Below, piece by piece: positions 35,510 to 48,079 of a stretch of DNA of 64,000 bases. Both the position numbers and the translations under genes were made by a program. The stretch comes from Physella acuta. Taxonomy: Eukaryota; Mollusca; Gastropoda; Physidae. The DNA is taken from positions 112,001-176,000 of the forward strand of contig NW_026732774.1 of assembly GCF_028476545.1 (NCBI RefSeq), read 5' to 3'. Each line of letters opens with the position of its first letter. Position 1 is the first letter of the stretch. Below the pieces are notes generated by a model that saw only the letters and a list, made by a program, of their open reading frames with translations, had not been told where the DNA came from and made no database searches.

Positions 35510-35970
35510 CCGAAGTAGTAAACGTAATGTTTAGAGTTCTTTGGACTATAGAGGCAATGCTGCTCTTTGCTGCAGAGTCATGGAAACTAAACAAGAAAGG
35601 AGAGAGCCGCCTTAGAGGCTTTGAAAGAAGATCCCTCCAACGTATCCTCAGGATAAAGGGGGAAGACAAAGTCCCGAACAAGGAAATCGACGAAGGACAG
35701 GCTTAAACGACATTGTCTCAGAAGTACGAACGAGGTAATGGCGATGGCTGGGTTATGTCATTCGCATGAACAGAAGAAGTTTCCCGAACATAGTGCTAAA
35801 ATGGACTTCACTGGGAACATGGAGGAGAGAGATGGAAGAAGAAGTGCAGGCTACTGGCAAGACCTGGCATGAACTAAAGTGGCTCGCCCAGGACAGAGTG
35901 GAATGGCGGAGATTTGTTGCTGCCCTATACTCCACAAGGAGTGACGAGGATTAAGTAAGTAAGTAAGTAA
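35510..35970 (+). mobile_element. LINE 3' fragment ending in (TAAG)n
   Basis: Frames read ESWKLNKKGESRLRGFERRS then LQRILRIKGEDKVPNKEI, and after a break WTSLGTWRREMEEEVQATGK and RVEWRRFVAALYSTRSDED with a stop. This is the RT thumb/C-terminal tail common to invertebrate LINEs. The 3' end is a short TAAG tandem. 5'-truncated and frame-broken. Confidence 0.82.
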
Positions 35971-36285
35971 TGTCTATGGTCGAGAGAGTGACCCAGGTGC
36001 ATGGGTAACCCAAGTAAACCTAACTACGTGTCCTGGAGGTTTTAACTAATTAGGTGCTTTGAGGGAAGACCCAGCTAAGATACCTGAAGATTTTATCTCT
36101 GTGGGGTGCATCAAAGGTCTCCCGGGATAAAAAGACCCACATAAACTTACGACACGACACTGATCTATGTTCGAGTTATTAGTTCATCAACACTATCTGA
36201 CAAACCTTTCACACGAACAAGCATCCATCAAATAATGTAAAAAAAATCCTCTTTAGTTCTAATTATCAATAGGTCAGATGATGTC

Positions 36286-36447
36286 GTTCATATGTTTCTT
36301 GACCTCGGCATATGAAGAGCTAAGCGTTGTCAATACATCAGAGCTGGGTGGACTCAGGGACGTTCTACTGACTTGGACCCGGATTCAAACCTCGAGACCT
36401 TCGGGTTACGAGCCTAGCGCTCTACTGCATAGGTCACGCCGACCCAT
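36286..36447 (-). mobile_element. tRNA-derived SINE
   Basis: The minus strand begins with a tRNA-like head, with A-box-like tgcagtagagcgctaggc, anticodon-loop-like CTCGTAA and B-box-like ggtttgaatcc. It is followed by the core gtccctgagtccacccagct shared with the 56-kb and 25-kb copies. Confidence 0.72.
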
Positions 36448-36985
36448 TTAAAATAACATACAATTTTGAAAATATTTCTACGGGATGTTAGACGATTCAT
36501 GTCTGCTGTAAAATGTCATAATCGATGTAATGAAAGGCATAGAACATATGTTGAACTCAAGCATCAAAGGTTTTTCAAAGATTAATTCACCAATGACAAA
36601 GCATGACTGTGTGAAATAATAATTATAGTCAATCAATTAAACAAAGGAGAGTAGATAAAGGAGGCAAAAAGTTTGGTAAAAAAAGTAATATAAAATATTT
36701 ACTGTTGGGTAAAAATATGTGCCTTCAGAAGTAGTGCAGAATTTATTGATTGAGTTAATAACTAAAGACTGTAGTATGACGTAAGTGTTTAAAATTATTC
36801 TAGTTGGTAAGCAGTGTTCTGAGATTAATTACAAGTTCGCATGGATAATTAGATGAATTCGCGCATGTGGATAATGCATTCGCTAGTAGATTAGACAGAA
36901 CATGAATAAATAACGGCATATTACGGCATGGTAAATATGCTATCTATTTAGTCTCACATTCACAAATGAAACGATAAGAAGAAAG

Positions 36986-37123
36986 ATGATTGGTGGAAAT
37001 ACGACAGTTGGTGGTGATTGGCCCAGACCTAAGTTAATTAGTGATGTGGTGAGAGCAATGGTGGAGTTGGTCAACGGAGTTTATCTCAGTAGCGCCATAT
37101 TGAAAAGCTCGTACGATTCCTAG
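36986..37123 (+). pseudogene. 5' fragment of a class A receptor gene
   Basis: Reads MIGGNTTVGGDWPRPKLISD, then VVRAMVELVNGVYLSS, matching the first 40 codons of the receptor at 40,691. It then diverges into a stop. The preceding 150 bases also match that receptor's upstream region, so this is a truncated segmental copy, not a retrocopy. Confidence 0.88.
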
Positions 37124-38680
37124 AGGCTAAAAAAAAGTCTTTTGTTTTTTAAAAATTGGAAGCTTGTTGAAACTTTAAAAAATATGTGATGGAGTGTGTA
37201 ATAAAAAATATTTCGCAACATATCATTTAGGAACTAAACTTAGAATAAAATTCAAAGGTCTCACCACCAGTGGCTTTAATCGGAGAAAATGTTTATGTCT
37301 AGACCCCACCTCCCCCCCCACCCAAATGGTAGATGAGGCTCGTTAACAGGGGACAGCAACCCATATTGGATAAAAAAACTTCCTAAACAAACAATTGCTG
37401 CCTTGCCTTGGAAAGAAATTCAGAGAAAAGGTAACATACGTCGCAGAATATGTGTACACGGATGAAGTAATTATTTTGAAGGAAATCCACTTAAATGTTA
37501 CAGTTGAAGCATGAAGAAGAAGAAGTTTAGGTCTATAATAACACTTTATTTTACAATTTAAACATTAGTGTGACCATTGTTTTAAAACATGCTCGTAAAT
37601 CAGGCATTCATATACCCCATGGCTACCCGCCGCAAGAGACTGTAACCACGTGCATCTTTACGCATCACAACAAGGTCCAGTTGTGATGAAACATAGCCTA
37701 CATTTAAAAGGGTGGTCTGGATGTATGAAAACTCTTTTCAGTTGGATGTGGAGTGATTTCATTGATAATTTTATTACATTGATGTGTACCTTACTTAAAC
37801 ACGGGGTGACGTCATAATGGTAGCCGTACATGCGAGAGGCTCAAGATAACGAACAAAAAGAACAACAACAAAAGAAAAACAACAAAGAAATAATTTATAC
37901 GTTTAACGCCCAAGACAATAATTTAATGTTTCCAAAGTTAAGATGGTTGCGGTAGATACATTTTTAAAATTCTAAATAAGTTCAGTCAACCGTTTAGTCT
38001 TGTGTAGTTGAAACCAGTTCACGTATAATTTTCTGTAGTCAGATATACAGATAAATGACTAGTTGGGTCAGTTTTAAATCGTCGTCTCAAATCCTCTATC
38101 ATTCAAATTACAGTAAATATCTTTTATAAATGTGTTTGTTTGAAACCAGATACCTTTGTGTATGAACAAAGAGAAACAAATTGTATTCAATTTTTGGACA
38201 AAGATGTGATGAGATTTGATTTTGTATAGTAAAAAATAGAGAAACAAATTGAATTTCTACACTTTTTAGCAATAAAAGACAAGGATGATAAGGGTTCTTC
38301 GATATCCTGGTCCAGTGGTGTGTAATCCTAAAATATTATAAGCGAATGTTTATTTGTTATTCATGAAAGTAGAGACATCTATATTTTAGTATACAAAGTA
38401 TAATTAAGTACGTTTTATAAAGATACACGGCGTTTATTGTCGAATGTTTAGCTGAATGAAAGTTTTTTGGTGTTTTAGGAACATCAAATAGTCGGAATAA
38501 ATATTTTTGTTTTTGCAGGTCCATTGGCAAGATTTGTTGAATGTGTTAGTAGCGCTTGGTACCGTAGATCAAAGATGTTTGTTTTTACAAGATGAAGGTT
38601 GCTGTAAGCAGGACGAGCAGTAATGTTGCAAGGGTTATTGTACTCGTCGATGCAAACTGTATTGTATAGACGTATTTAGA
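37124..38680. other. Non-coding sequence
   Basis: AT-rich; no gene recognised. Confidence 0.6.
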
Positions 38681-38682
38681 TA

Positions 38683-38810
38683 GATTGGTTTGTTCGCAGT
38701 TTATAGAAAATATCGTGTATTTTTGGAGAGGGTGGGATTTTCGCAGTCTCTAGAAACTATCAAGTATTTTTGGAGAGAGTGGGTTGGTCGCAGTCTATAC
38801 AAACTTGCGC
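38683..38810. repeat. Short tandem repeat, 55-bp unit, 2-3 copies
   Basis: Units share tcgcagt(c/t)tatagaaa and gtatttttggagagagtggg. Confidence 0.7.
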
Positions 38811-39049
38811 TTATACATTTAAAAATTATGTTGTAGATTTTATTACCGGGCCTCTTTGTTTTCTTAATCCATAACGAAGAATAAAGTAATATTAAGTTAA
38901 AAAGTATAATTTTTTTTTATAATCATAAGCTATTAAATTTTAACTATAGAAATCTTTTTAGTTCATTTTGCGACCAACGATTTTATTTTTAATATGCTTC
39001 TTCCTCTACACCTAACTGACCGAATAGTTCCTCAAAGATCAGAGGCCGC

Positions 39050-39400
39050 CACAAAATGAGTTGTCACACCACCCTAATACACAAAATGTGTAGCCGCCTG
39101 TAAAAAATGAGCGCGCTAAATGAAACGGCCGCACATCCTATCTCGACAAATTGATAAATTTGTTATCAAACAAAACCAGGCATCTGGGTGAATACACATC
39201 TGTCATGATAAACTGATGTCATGTCTGGGGTTTTTTATATGGTGTCACTTGAAATCGTTGTCCGAATAACTTGTTCTTACAAAAGTTATGACCTACTCGG
39301 ATTTTCTTTCGGCAACTTCTGCAACGGTAATTTGTAATGTTTAGCGTTCTTCGGATACCAGCAATGATCAAAAGAGGGACCACGATGCAAAGGTAACGCA
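39050..39400. repeat. Segmental duplication unit 2, upstream part
   Basis: Matches 35,100-35,560, including atgagcgcgctaaatga, acacatctgtcatgataa and the ttcggcaacttctgcaac block. No LINE is inserted here. Confidence 0.75.
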
Positions 39401-39404
39401 AAAA

Positions 39405-40065
39405 TACATAGCTACGCTAACTGAAGGTTTTACCTCTTTCGGTATATATCAAGTGAAGACTCAGCAAAGCGTCCCGAAGTTTTTACCTCTTTAGGTATAT
39501 ATCATGTGAACACTTAACAAAACGTTCCAAAGTTTTTACCCATTTTGATATATCAAGTGAAAACTTAGCAAAGTTTCTTGGAGTTTTTACCTCGTTTGGT
39601 ACATATCAAGTGAACACAAATCAAAGCGTCTGGAAGTTTTTACCTCTTTTGATTTATATCAAATGAAGACATAGCAAAGCGTCCCGAAATGTTTACTTCT
39701 TTTGGTGGATTAAAGTGAAGACTTAGCAAAGCGTCCCGAAGTTTATACCTCTTTTTGTATATATCAAGTGAAGACAAAGCAAAGCGTCCCGAAGTTTTTA
39801 CCACATTTGGTATTTATCAATTGAAGACTCAGCAAAACGTCCCGAATTTTTTTATCACTTTTGGTATATATCAAGTGAAGACTTAGCAAAACGCTCCAAA
39901 GTTTTTACGCATTTTTATATATCAAGTGAAGACTTAGCAAAGCGTCCTGGAGTTTTTACCTCTTATGGTATATATCTAATGAAGCTTTAGCAAAGCGTCC
40001 CGAAGTTTATACCGCTTGTGTTGCATTAAAGTGAAGACTTAGCTACGCGCCCTAACGTTTTCATT
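39405..40065. repeat. 60-bp minisatellite upstream of receptor gene, about 11 copies
   Basis: Units of the type gaagtttttacctcttttgg plus tatatatcaagtgaagactt and agcaaagcgtccc, moderately diverged. One or two related units lie near 36,025-36,120 in the partner segment, so it expanded after the duplication. Confidence 0.85.
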
Positions 40066-40690
40066 AAAAGTTTCACGAGGTAAAAGGAACTAGACTAATT
40101 GGCCTATTTTCAGTTTCATTTACTATGATATCAACAATTATGACACGTGTAACGCGATTAAAAATTTACAATAATAATGTTCATACGAGGTGTTTCACTA
40201 ACGATGATTAATGTCAGCTTTTTAATATCATCGTTGCAGCAATTAAACATAAAATACACCCAGAGATAATCTAGAATATTATAGATTTTTAAAAGAAAAA
40301 TTTTGTGCAGATGAAATTAATTAAAATAATGACTAAGCTTCGTTGTTTAAAATAATTATAAACAATCAATAAAACGAAATAGAGAAAATAAATGAGAGGG
40401 AGATATTTATAAATATATATATAGAATATATCTACTAATTAGGATTAAAGAGAAAACAAATGGTGATAATTAAAGCCTTCAGAGAAAAAATATTCGAGTT
40501 TAAAATTAGCCTAGGTAGTGTACCAATTACAAGTTGTGTGGATAATTTAAAAAAAAAAGATAATTAGCGAGTGTAATTACTAAGTTCGCTGGTGGATTAA
40601 GTAAAACTTGTCGAAAAGCTGCTAGTTAAGTTACGGTATTTATATTAACTATTTCGTCTTGAAAGCACATAGTAAACGATAAGAAGCAAG

Positions 40691-41715
40691 ATGATTGGTG
40701 GTAACACATCCGTTGGTGGCGATTCTAGACCGAAGTTAATTAGTGATGAGTTTCGAGCAATGGTAGAGATGGTGAACGGAGTGTATCTCAGTAGCGTCAT
40801 CTCGGTGCTGGGCATTGTGGGAAATGTATTAAACATGGCGGTGTTTGTGAAATTCGGGCTGCAGTCGACGATAAACATCAGCTTCACAATGTTGGCATTC
40901 TCTGATCTCGCCAGCATGGTCACACTGTTGTGGTATAACGTCTGCGGAAGTCCGGAATTCATGACTTCCGGGGTGCCTTTTATCTTCGCGGAAGTGAAGC
41001 ACCTGACTGCGGGTTTTCCCCATGCCTGTTTTAGCCGTGTCACCTCCTGGGTCACCGTATACATCACGGCGGAGCGGTTTCTCTGCGTGGCGTTTCCGCT
41101 GAAGATAAAACGCATGATCACGCCAAGAAAAGCCGCCGGCGTGATCTTCGTGATCTACGCCGTGATGATCTTGTCCCTACTCCCGGAATACTCCACCGTG
41201 TACTTAACCTGGATGTTTTATCCCTCGCTAAACAAGACCCTCCTTGGACTTGCTTTCACCAACAACCGAGAAGACTTTGATGGCGTGAGTTTACTTTTAT
41301 ACGCCGCCTTTATGATCGCCTCTTTCTTCGGCATCACCGGCTTCACAATCGCCTTACTCGTCGTATTTAAAGATCAGTGAAATGGCGTCGCTCTACATCA
41401 TCTACTGGACCAGATTCACAAAGATCAACGACCAGGGAGAAGAAAACCATCAAGCTAGTGCTGGTGATGGCTGCGGTCTACTCGGCTATGTTCACACCTA
41501 CAGTTGCCTGTTTGGCCGTCGGGTTGTCACTCCCGGGTTTTGATTTTGTAGGAGAGTACTCCAACTTTTTTTTCGTCACCTTCTCCTTAGGGTTTACACT
41601 GGACGCCGTCAACTCCAGCACGCGAATTCTCCTGTACTACACCGTGAGCTCTGCCTTCAGACAAACGCTGCGAGAAATTTTGTACTCGAAAAAAGAGTAT
41701 CCGAAGAAGAACTAG
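40691..41715 (+). CDS. Class A GPCR, gastropod chemosensory-receptor type; one frameshift
   Basis: An intronless seven-helix receptor of about 341 residues. TM1 is SSVISVLGIVGNVLNMAVFV; TM2 contains NISFTMLAFSDLASMV (the conserved LAxxD); TM3 ends AERFLCVAFPL, so ERF replaces DRY; TM4 is GVIFVIYAVMILSLLPEYS; TM5 is LLLYAAFMIASFFGITGFTI; TM6 has FTPTVACLAVGLSL; TM7 is DAVNSSTRILLYY in place of NPxxY. A Cys before TM3 (HACFSRV) fits the extracellular disulfide. The frame breaks near 41,378 between FKDQ and KWRRSTSS in the third intracellular loop, where one G seems to be missing. This is either a sequence error or a recent pseudogene. The family is probably the lineage-expanded receptors annotated as chemosensory in gastropods; the ligand is unknown. 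ATG chosen at MIGGNTS, conserved in the 37-kb copy. Confidence 0.8.
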
Positions 41716-41996
41716 GATAGTTTTACAATTGGAATCATGTGGAAAAACCGCAAATGATTTCACTTGGATAAATGTTAAAAGAATGAACTTTTTTTTTTCA
41801 ATGTAGCGAATTTGTGAAATATTAATAGCTGTGAAAGCTGAGATTTATCTTATAAAAATAATTAACACATTTTATAAAGATACAAAAATTGAAGTAAAAG
41901 TTTAAAATTAAAGTAAAAGTATAAGTCTTATTATCTTGTGGGTCATCGTAGTGTAGAATTTATGTTTATTTATCCACGTTAGTTAGGCTTTTGTTC

Positions 41997-42054
<58 letters not shown>

Positions 42055-42324
42055 AACAACTGCAGACTGTTTGCAACAAATGCTGTTGATGCACCATCAC
42101 ATGTTAAATGTTGTTCAGTCATAATGTGTTTTATAGACGTATAACATCTTATATCAGTTGTGGGGAGATGGACATTGCTTGTAATTACATTTTTACATTG
42201 AAAAAACTAGATCTCCAACAAGGATTAACTACTGTGATGCCAGCCATAGCAGAAGAAAAATAAATTATGACGTAAATAAGCAATAAAAACTATTAATAGA
42301 AAAAAACCCACTCATATTAGGTTA
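41716..42324. other. Intergenic sequence with (CT)n
   Basis: AT-rich; (CT)n tract at 41,999-42,053. No gene recognised. Confidence 0.65.
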
Positions 42325-42408
42325 TAGGGCTTGTAAGTAGGTCACAACTTCTCGTTCTCGTACTTGCCAGCTAGTAGATTTCGAGACCGTAGACTTACAA
42401 GCCCTATA
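42325..42408. mobile_element. Foldback MITE, diverged tagggcttgtaagtagg subfamily
   Basis: Arms tagggcttgtaagt / acttacaagcccta with a different loop; flanked by TA. Related to the copies at 4.8, 25.5 and 32.0 kb by its ends. Confidence 0.75.
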
Positions 42409-43392
42409 GGGTGAACACCCACGTCGACAATATTAGTGAACCAAAACTTTTTTATACTTCGATACAATTTTTAATTAACAAAACTTTTACGCACATCTGA
42501 GCGTCAAGTTTTGTGTCGACGATACGGCAAGTTTATCAACCGTTCTGGAGTTTTCTGTGGTTAGATAGTTGACGTCGTGGAGGGATTCGAACCTCTATCT
42601 AATATCACGTATCTTTTTACTTACAATAAAGTTTTCTCGAAATGTGTTTATTTAATTTACAATGCATTTGTGTTTGAACAAAATAACTCATTCACATTTC
42701 ACATATATATTTCTTATTTTGAACTTGTCTGTCTATTCACTTCATTAAGAAATATATTTAAACGAAACAATGATTGCATTATATGGTTCATTTTTTTTTT
42801 TCTTACTACATCATTTTTATTTGACATTAATCATCACTATTTAGTTTTTACCCTCAATAAAATAAAACAAAATAAATTAAAGTAAAAATTTCAAAAATAT
42901 TTTTTTTTGGTATCAAATGTAAAATATAATATTTTCTTAATTATGTTTAAGCTTGTTTATTATGCCATTGAAAAAAGATGAAACACAATAAGTCGCAATG
43001 GTCATGGCACATCCCCTGTTTCTTGAATTGATGTGAATATCCTAGCAATTGACCCCAGAAACAGCAGGTCCAAAAAAAGCGCAGTCTGAACAATATAGTT
43101 ATATTTATAATTCGTGTTATATAATTGTTATACTTTAATATTTTTGTTGTTATTCGGTATAGTTTTACTTTAGGCATAAGGAATAGTGTTTTAATTTATG
43201 TTATCATGGACATACTTCAAACTTGTTGGATTTATTTTGATATTTGATAATATCACAAGTGGACTTAATTTTTAAAAATCTTTTTCTTTCTTAGTTATCG
43301 GTTTGATTGCCGTTTATCTGTCGCTTCTCTCCCTTGTTTCTCACCAGGCTTATCTCCCGTCTCCCACAAAACTTGTGTGCTACAAATTTCAA
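42409..43392. other. Intergenic sequence between convergent receptors
   Basis: AT-rich; no gene recognised. Confidence 0.6.
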
Positions 43393-44397
43393 TCAGGTTT
43401 GGAGTCTTTTCAAGCAGAAAATCTCAGTGAAAGTCTGCCTGAACTTTGAACTCGTCTTGAAGTACAGCACGGTGTTGAGGCTGCCGTTGAGGGCATCAAA
43501 CACGTGCACGAAGGTCCAGGCCATGAAGAACAGGTTGACGTGCCGGCCCACCACGGAGAACCCTGCCACGCTCACCCCGCACACCATGGTGACCACGGTG
43601 GGGGTGAAGGTCAGCAGAAGGACGCCGGCGTTGACGATGACCATCAGGACGGTCTGCCGGTCGCGGGTGTTCAAGGTCATCGCCTGCTCGGGCGTCGCGG
43701 TTTTCCGCCATTTCGTCTTCCGCCGAAGCTGGACGACCAAAGTCAAGGTCAACCCGACGACGATCGCGAACGACGCCAGCATGTAGATGGAGTACAACAA
43801 AAACGTTATCCCTTCGGTTTTGTTATTGTTATCCCGGTATCCCAATCCTAAAATGGACTCGTTTAATCCCGGGTTAAAGCGCCACACGATGTCGAAGGTC
43901 AAGTACTCGGGTAAGAGAGACAACACCATGACGAGGTAGATGCAGCAGATGATAGTTATCGTCCTTGCCGGGGTGAGAATTCGATGAATATGTAACGGTA
44001 GGGATATACACAGGCACTGTTCAGCCGTGATGTAGACGGTGATCCAGCTGGTGATACGGGTGAAACAGCCGTGTGGCAGCCCGGCTGTGAGGTACTCGAT
44101 CTCTATAGGGTTAACCGGTACTTTAAACCTAGGCAGCAAGGGGTTAAACCAGATATTATAGATGATTAGAGTCGCTAAGCTGCAGATGTCGGAAATAGCC
44201 AGCCCGAAGAAGCTGATGTTGACGGCATTGTTGAGACCTTGACGGTAGAAGACGATGATGTTGATGATGTTGGAGAAGATGCCGAGGAGGGAGACGATGT
44301 TGCAGATGACGACGAGGTTGATGAGTTCGAAGACTTGCCTGTCCGCCTCACTGAGAAGAGGAGGCTCTTTGATGAGCTGCGAGGTCCAGTTGGACAT
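43393..44397 (-). CDS. Class A GPCR, gastropod chemosensory-receptor type, intact
   Basis: An intact single-exon frame of 334 residues from MSNWTSQLIKE; an in-frame ATG 20 codons upstream (44,457) is less likely because no similarity supports it. The N terminus carries an NWT sequon. TM1 contains VSLLGIFSNIINIIVFYRQG, TM2 NISFFGLAISDICSLATLII, TM3 ends ITSWITVYITAEQCLCISLP (AEQ at the DRY position), TM4 IICCIYLVMVLSLLPEYLTF, TM5 LLYSIYMLASFAIVVGLTLT, TM6 VLMVIVNAGVLLLTFTPTVV, and TM7 ALNGSLNTVLYF for NPxxY. It is clearly a paralogue of the receptor at 40.7 kb (shared LLPEYxT, CFxRITSWxTVYITAE, FTPTV), about 1.7 kb away in convergent orientation. Its coding region is GC-rich compared with its flanks. 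Confidence 0.92.
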   Translation of the reverse strand: MSNWTSQLIKEPPLLSEADRQVFELINLVVICNIVSLLGIFSNIINIIVFYRQGLNNAVNISFFGLAISDICSLATLIIYNIWFNPLLPRFKVPVNPIEIEYLTAGLPHGCFTRITSWITVYITAEQCLCISLPLHIHRILTPARTITIICCIYLVMVLSLLPEYLTFDIVWRFNPGLNESILGLGYRDNNNKTEGITFLLYSIYMLASFAIVVGLTLTLVVQLRRKTKWRKTATPEQAMTLNTRDRQTVLMVIVNAGVLLLTFTPTVVTMVCGVSVAGFSVVGRHVNLFFMAWTFVHVFDALNGSLNTVLYFKTSSKFRQTFTEIFCLKRLQT

Positions 44398-45885
44398 TGT
44401 ATTTTTTTTTACATAATTTGTTGGTGTAACTTGGACATCCGCGTTAGAAAAACACAATTATATAGGAGGGTTACCTGTCAAACCACTAGGACATAGCTAG
44501 ACCCGAGCCTTAAGGGCATCTTGGTCCAATAATATAATTGTATTCAATTACGTCAAACAGTTAGCAATATTTGAAATTGCATAAGATATATTATATTTTT
44601 AAAATATAGTTTTAAAATGAAGATCTTATAATTTTTAAACCATGAACATTATTTTAAAGTTGAAATAAGAAAAAAAAATATTATTGAAATAACTCTTTTT
44701 CTTTTTAAAGATCAAAGAAATTAATTTTTAAACAGTATTTTAAATTTTAACACTTGTAGCAACTATTTAACCAAATGGTCCTAGTCCTAGTCCTAGCCCT
44801 TGTTATAGCTTAAAACTTCCTGTTTTCAGATAAGACTATGCCGTTCAAAGTTTTAAATTTTATTTTTACAACTAAAACTATTGATGCTCCGTTTTATTTT
44901 GAAATCGTGATTAAATAAAACCGTAGGTATAAAAAATGGAGCTAAATTGAATTGAAAAGTAAAAAGACGATACAATTTAATAACGTCTTCACGTCTAACA
45001 CATTTCCTGTGAGATTGTCAAATAAACTTGACGGCAAAATTTTAACAAAAAAATATTATTTTCTGGTCTATTGATAATTTATTTTTATATCCAAGAGCTT
45101 GAAGCCCCAACATGCTCTCTAATATAAAACTATTGTTGAATTACACTTTATAGTTATGATGTATAGAATAGTTAACGTCAGCTTCAAGTTGTTAAATTGT
45201 GACCGAGTGTTAAGAAAATCATCAGTAGACATTTATTTTCAGTGTGCAAGTTGATTGGTTTTAATCATATATGTATTGAGTTTATTAAACTGTCATGAAT
45301 TCAGTTCATGGTTTATATAAACATTTCATTTATTTTATCTATAAATTATAATTTTTCGTTTACTTTCTTAAAAAAAATTTGAATGAGTTATATCTCTTTG
45401 TTAGGTAACCTACCTATATTGATAAGTCCAATTAATAGTTCATTAAGACATTCATATTTCAGGTTTTATTTACTCTTCTCTAGGATAAAAAGTCTGACAG
45501 TAATTATGTTTTAATGCATCGTGATCATCCAAAGATTACCTTAAACGCTTCGTACTTTTATCTAACCATCAACGCCGTTCTCGTTTTACTAACATTTTCA
45601 ACAGCTAACATTCTAATTTCATTGAGAATCTATACAGAATGTTTGACAATAGTTTGGTTCTGAGGTGCTAATAAATTTAATTCGTGAATAATAGTCCATG
45701 ACTGGTTTGAATGTTAGATTCGGTGTGTACTTTGGAGCATGGATTTGTCGGTAGGTGTGTTAATTACATTTAGTGCTAATTACACCATTTCTTTGTATAG
45801 TGTAGTCTGATGTACATGTAGAACACACAGATATTATTAAATTCCCACTTAACAGAATATTTAAAAAACAATAAATTATTTATAA

Positions 45886-45888
<3 letters not shown>
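44398..45888. other. Non-coding sequence
   Basis: AT-rich; no gene recognised. Confidence 0.6.

Positions 45889-45962
<74 letters not shown>
45889..45962. repeat. (TA)n microsatellite
   Basis: About 36 TA units followed by GATA. Confidence 0.95.
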
Positions 45963-45964
<2 letters not shown>

Positions 45965-47314
45965 TAGATACAATAAGTGTTAAAACTTTTCCATTATCTA
46001 AGAATACGAGCTATGAGACCGCAGATGAAAGATTCTATTTTAATTTCATTATAAATGCTACATTTCTACCTTGAAACAATATAATTTTGACTTATAAAAT
46101 ATCCAATATAATTTTTTTTAAATTCACTTTTAAAAGAAAAATTCCGCTAACTTTCATTGATGACATTTTTTTTTGGAATCTCATCTAAAACAAATTATTG
46201 AGCAGAAATTATTGTTTTTCAACCATATCATTTTTAACATAAAAGTTGATTGCCTCACAATAAGTGAGGCTGTCTGAGAGTGATACGAGAAAATAAACCA
46301 AAAAAAAAATAAAAAAAAAATCATTTGAGGTTTAAGAATAAAATGTAGTTGTTAGTTTTATAGACTTTTCACAGAAGACCTTGAGATTTAATTACTTACA
46401 AAATGTTTCGCACTTTCATTATATACTCTAAATATTAATCAAATCACATTTATAAAAAGACATTTTCTTTTTTCACACTATTTTCTTGTTTATTTGATAA
46501 AATAATTTATTGTTTAATGGGTTGAATTCGCGACACTGTAAATTAAAAAAATAAATAAATGTAAATTGTGTTCCCCTTGCACAACCCTCCCTATACGGAC
46601 GCTTGTTTTCATGAATACAACATCACAGACGTGATAGAGCTGTACTCTGATACAATCAACGTTTAAACGTCAAAGTACAGGTCTCAAGGGCAGGGGTTAA
46701 AGCGATTGAAAAATAAATTTAAAAAAAACACGATGGATAATAAGGCATTTTGTTGATGTTTAAGTGCAGATTTGTATTCCGGTTTCTCAATCAGTGACGA
46801 CAATTAATCATAGCTAATTAATCAAAGTTTAATTGAAAGGTGCGTCGTGGAAAGTTTATTCGAATTCACGTCAACTTTACTTAATTAAACTTTCGAATTT
46901 TTGTCTTGTTAAATATATTTAGAATTGCAGACAATTAGAGATTTGTTCTTCAAATGATTTGAGATTTCACACAGTTTGTTGTAATGCAACACAAATTAGA
47001 ATCTGTCTAATGGATGCGAATTTGGCATATGTACTATAACTGTTAAACAGTTTTAGGAAGAAAAAAAATTTAAACTGTAAATTAGAAAATGCTATATTAC
47101 ATGAACTTTTTTAATGTTTCTCTTTTAAAATACAACATTTATAATAATAACAAGCGTGTGTCTCTTCCTAAATATTAGTAAAGGTATCCAATAGATACAA
47201 AGTGACACACGCTTTTCTTTATAGTTGTTTAAATAGTAGTGTATAATTTATTTTCTACTTCTAGTGTATTATTACATAAAAGCGTGTTATTAAAGCTTTT
47301 ATTTTTGATTTTTT
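45963..47314. other. Non-coding sequence
   Basis: AT-rich; a 17-bp gtgtgtctct..gtgacacac dyad near 47,155-47,212 is the only structure noticed. Confidence 0.55.
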
Positions 47315-47770
47315 CTATTTTACAAATCCAAAATCAAGGTGCACGACAAACCTAATTTATGAAAACAATGCATTGTTTTTTTTTTGGTCGGAATTGGCCC
47401 GAAAAACGGCCTCCCCCCCCCCCGCTCCTTGTTTCACGGTCTGGCAGAATAGTAGTTCCGCACATAGTTAGCGCTGGTTTTTATTTCGCAGCAATGTTGG
47501 TTAAAAATCCCCTTGTATTTAAAAAAATATTTAAAGGGAGGTAATTGTGGATATATATTTTAAAAATGAGCTAACCGAACAATAACTGAATTTAATTCGC
47601 AAATTCAACTAAGTAAAAGAAATATTTCAATAAATAATGTAGTAATATAATATCCTTTGCAAATAGATACAAATAATAATATTTTTGACAGATAATTTTT
47701 GTTTAAATCTTAGCTGTATTAAAAATCATGAACACTACGTTTTTTCAATATATATTTAGTATAAATAAGC
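47315..47770 (+). repeat. Diverged 450-bp direct repeat, copy 1
   Basis: Matches 50,695-51,145 in the same orientation over its length (shared gtttcacggtctggcag, tagtagttccgcacatag, gctggtttttatttcgcagc, gggaggtaattgtgg). Neither copy shows clear terminal motifs. Confidence 0.85.
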
Positions 47771-47894
47771 TAACTAACTGATGAAGCCAATGACTGTGGT
47801 GTTGGTAGGTGTTGTTTATAAATACTTTCAACCTCTCTCTGATCTGAAGAACTGATCCTAGCCAGGAGTAGCCCTGGCATTTAACTAGCTATGC

Positions 47895-47994
47895 CAGGGG
47901 TCGGCAACCCTTTGGGACGGAAGAACCAAAAGTTACAATTTACCACATTTCATAGTTTTTTTAAAGAGCCACAAACATTTTTATTTATATTTAC

Positions 47995-48079
<85 letters not shown>

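Larger units (their letters stand above)
35020..37123. repeat. Segmental duplication unit 1 (receptor locus, truncated copy)
   Basis: Landmarks shared in order with 39,050-41,715: aaaaaatgaacgcgctaa, atacacatctgtcatgat, ttcggcaacttc..gtaatgttt, and the receptor 5' region. Unit 1 has a LINE fragment and a SINE inserted. It lacks the expanded 60-bp minisatellite of unit 2. Confidence 0.75.

Noticed and set aside
36800-36830. Candidate eag first exon (ctcagaacactg on the minus strand)
   Set aside because: The following codons do not continue as TFLENI and the segment belongs to the duplicated receptor upstream region.
42560-42600. tRNA T-arm-like gggattcgaacctct
   Set aside because: No D arm, anticodon arm or acceptor partner in the surrounding sequence.
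43496-43851. Frames opposite and beside the receptor at 43.4 kb
   Set aside because: Shadows of the intact receptor, whose seven helices are in the other frame.
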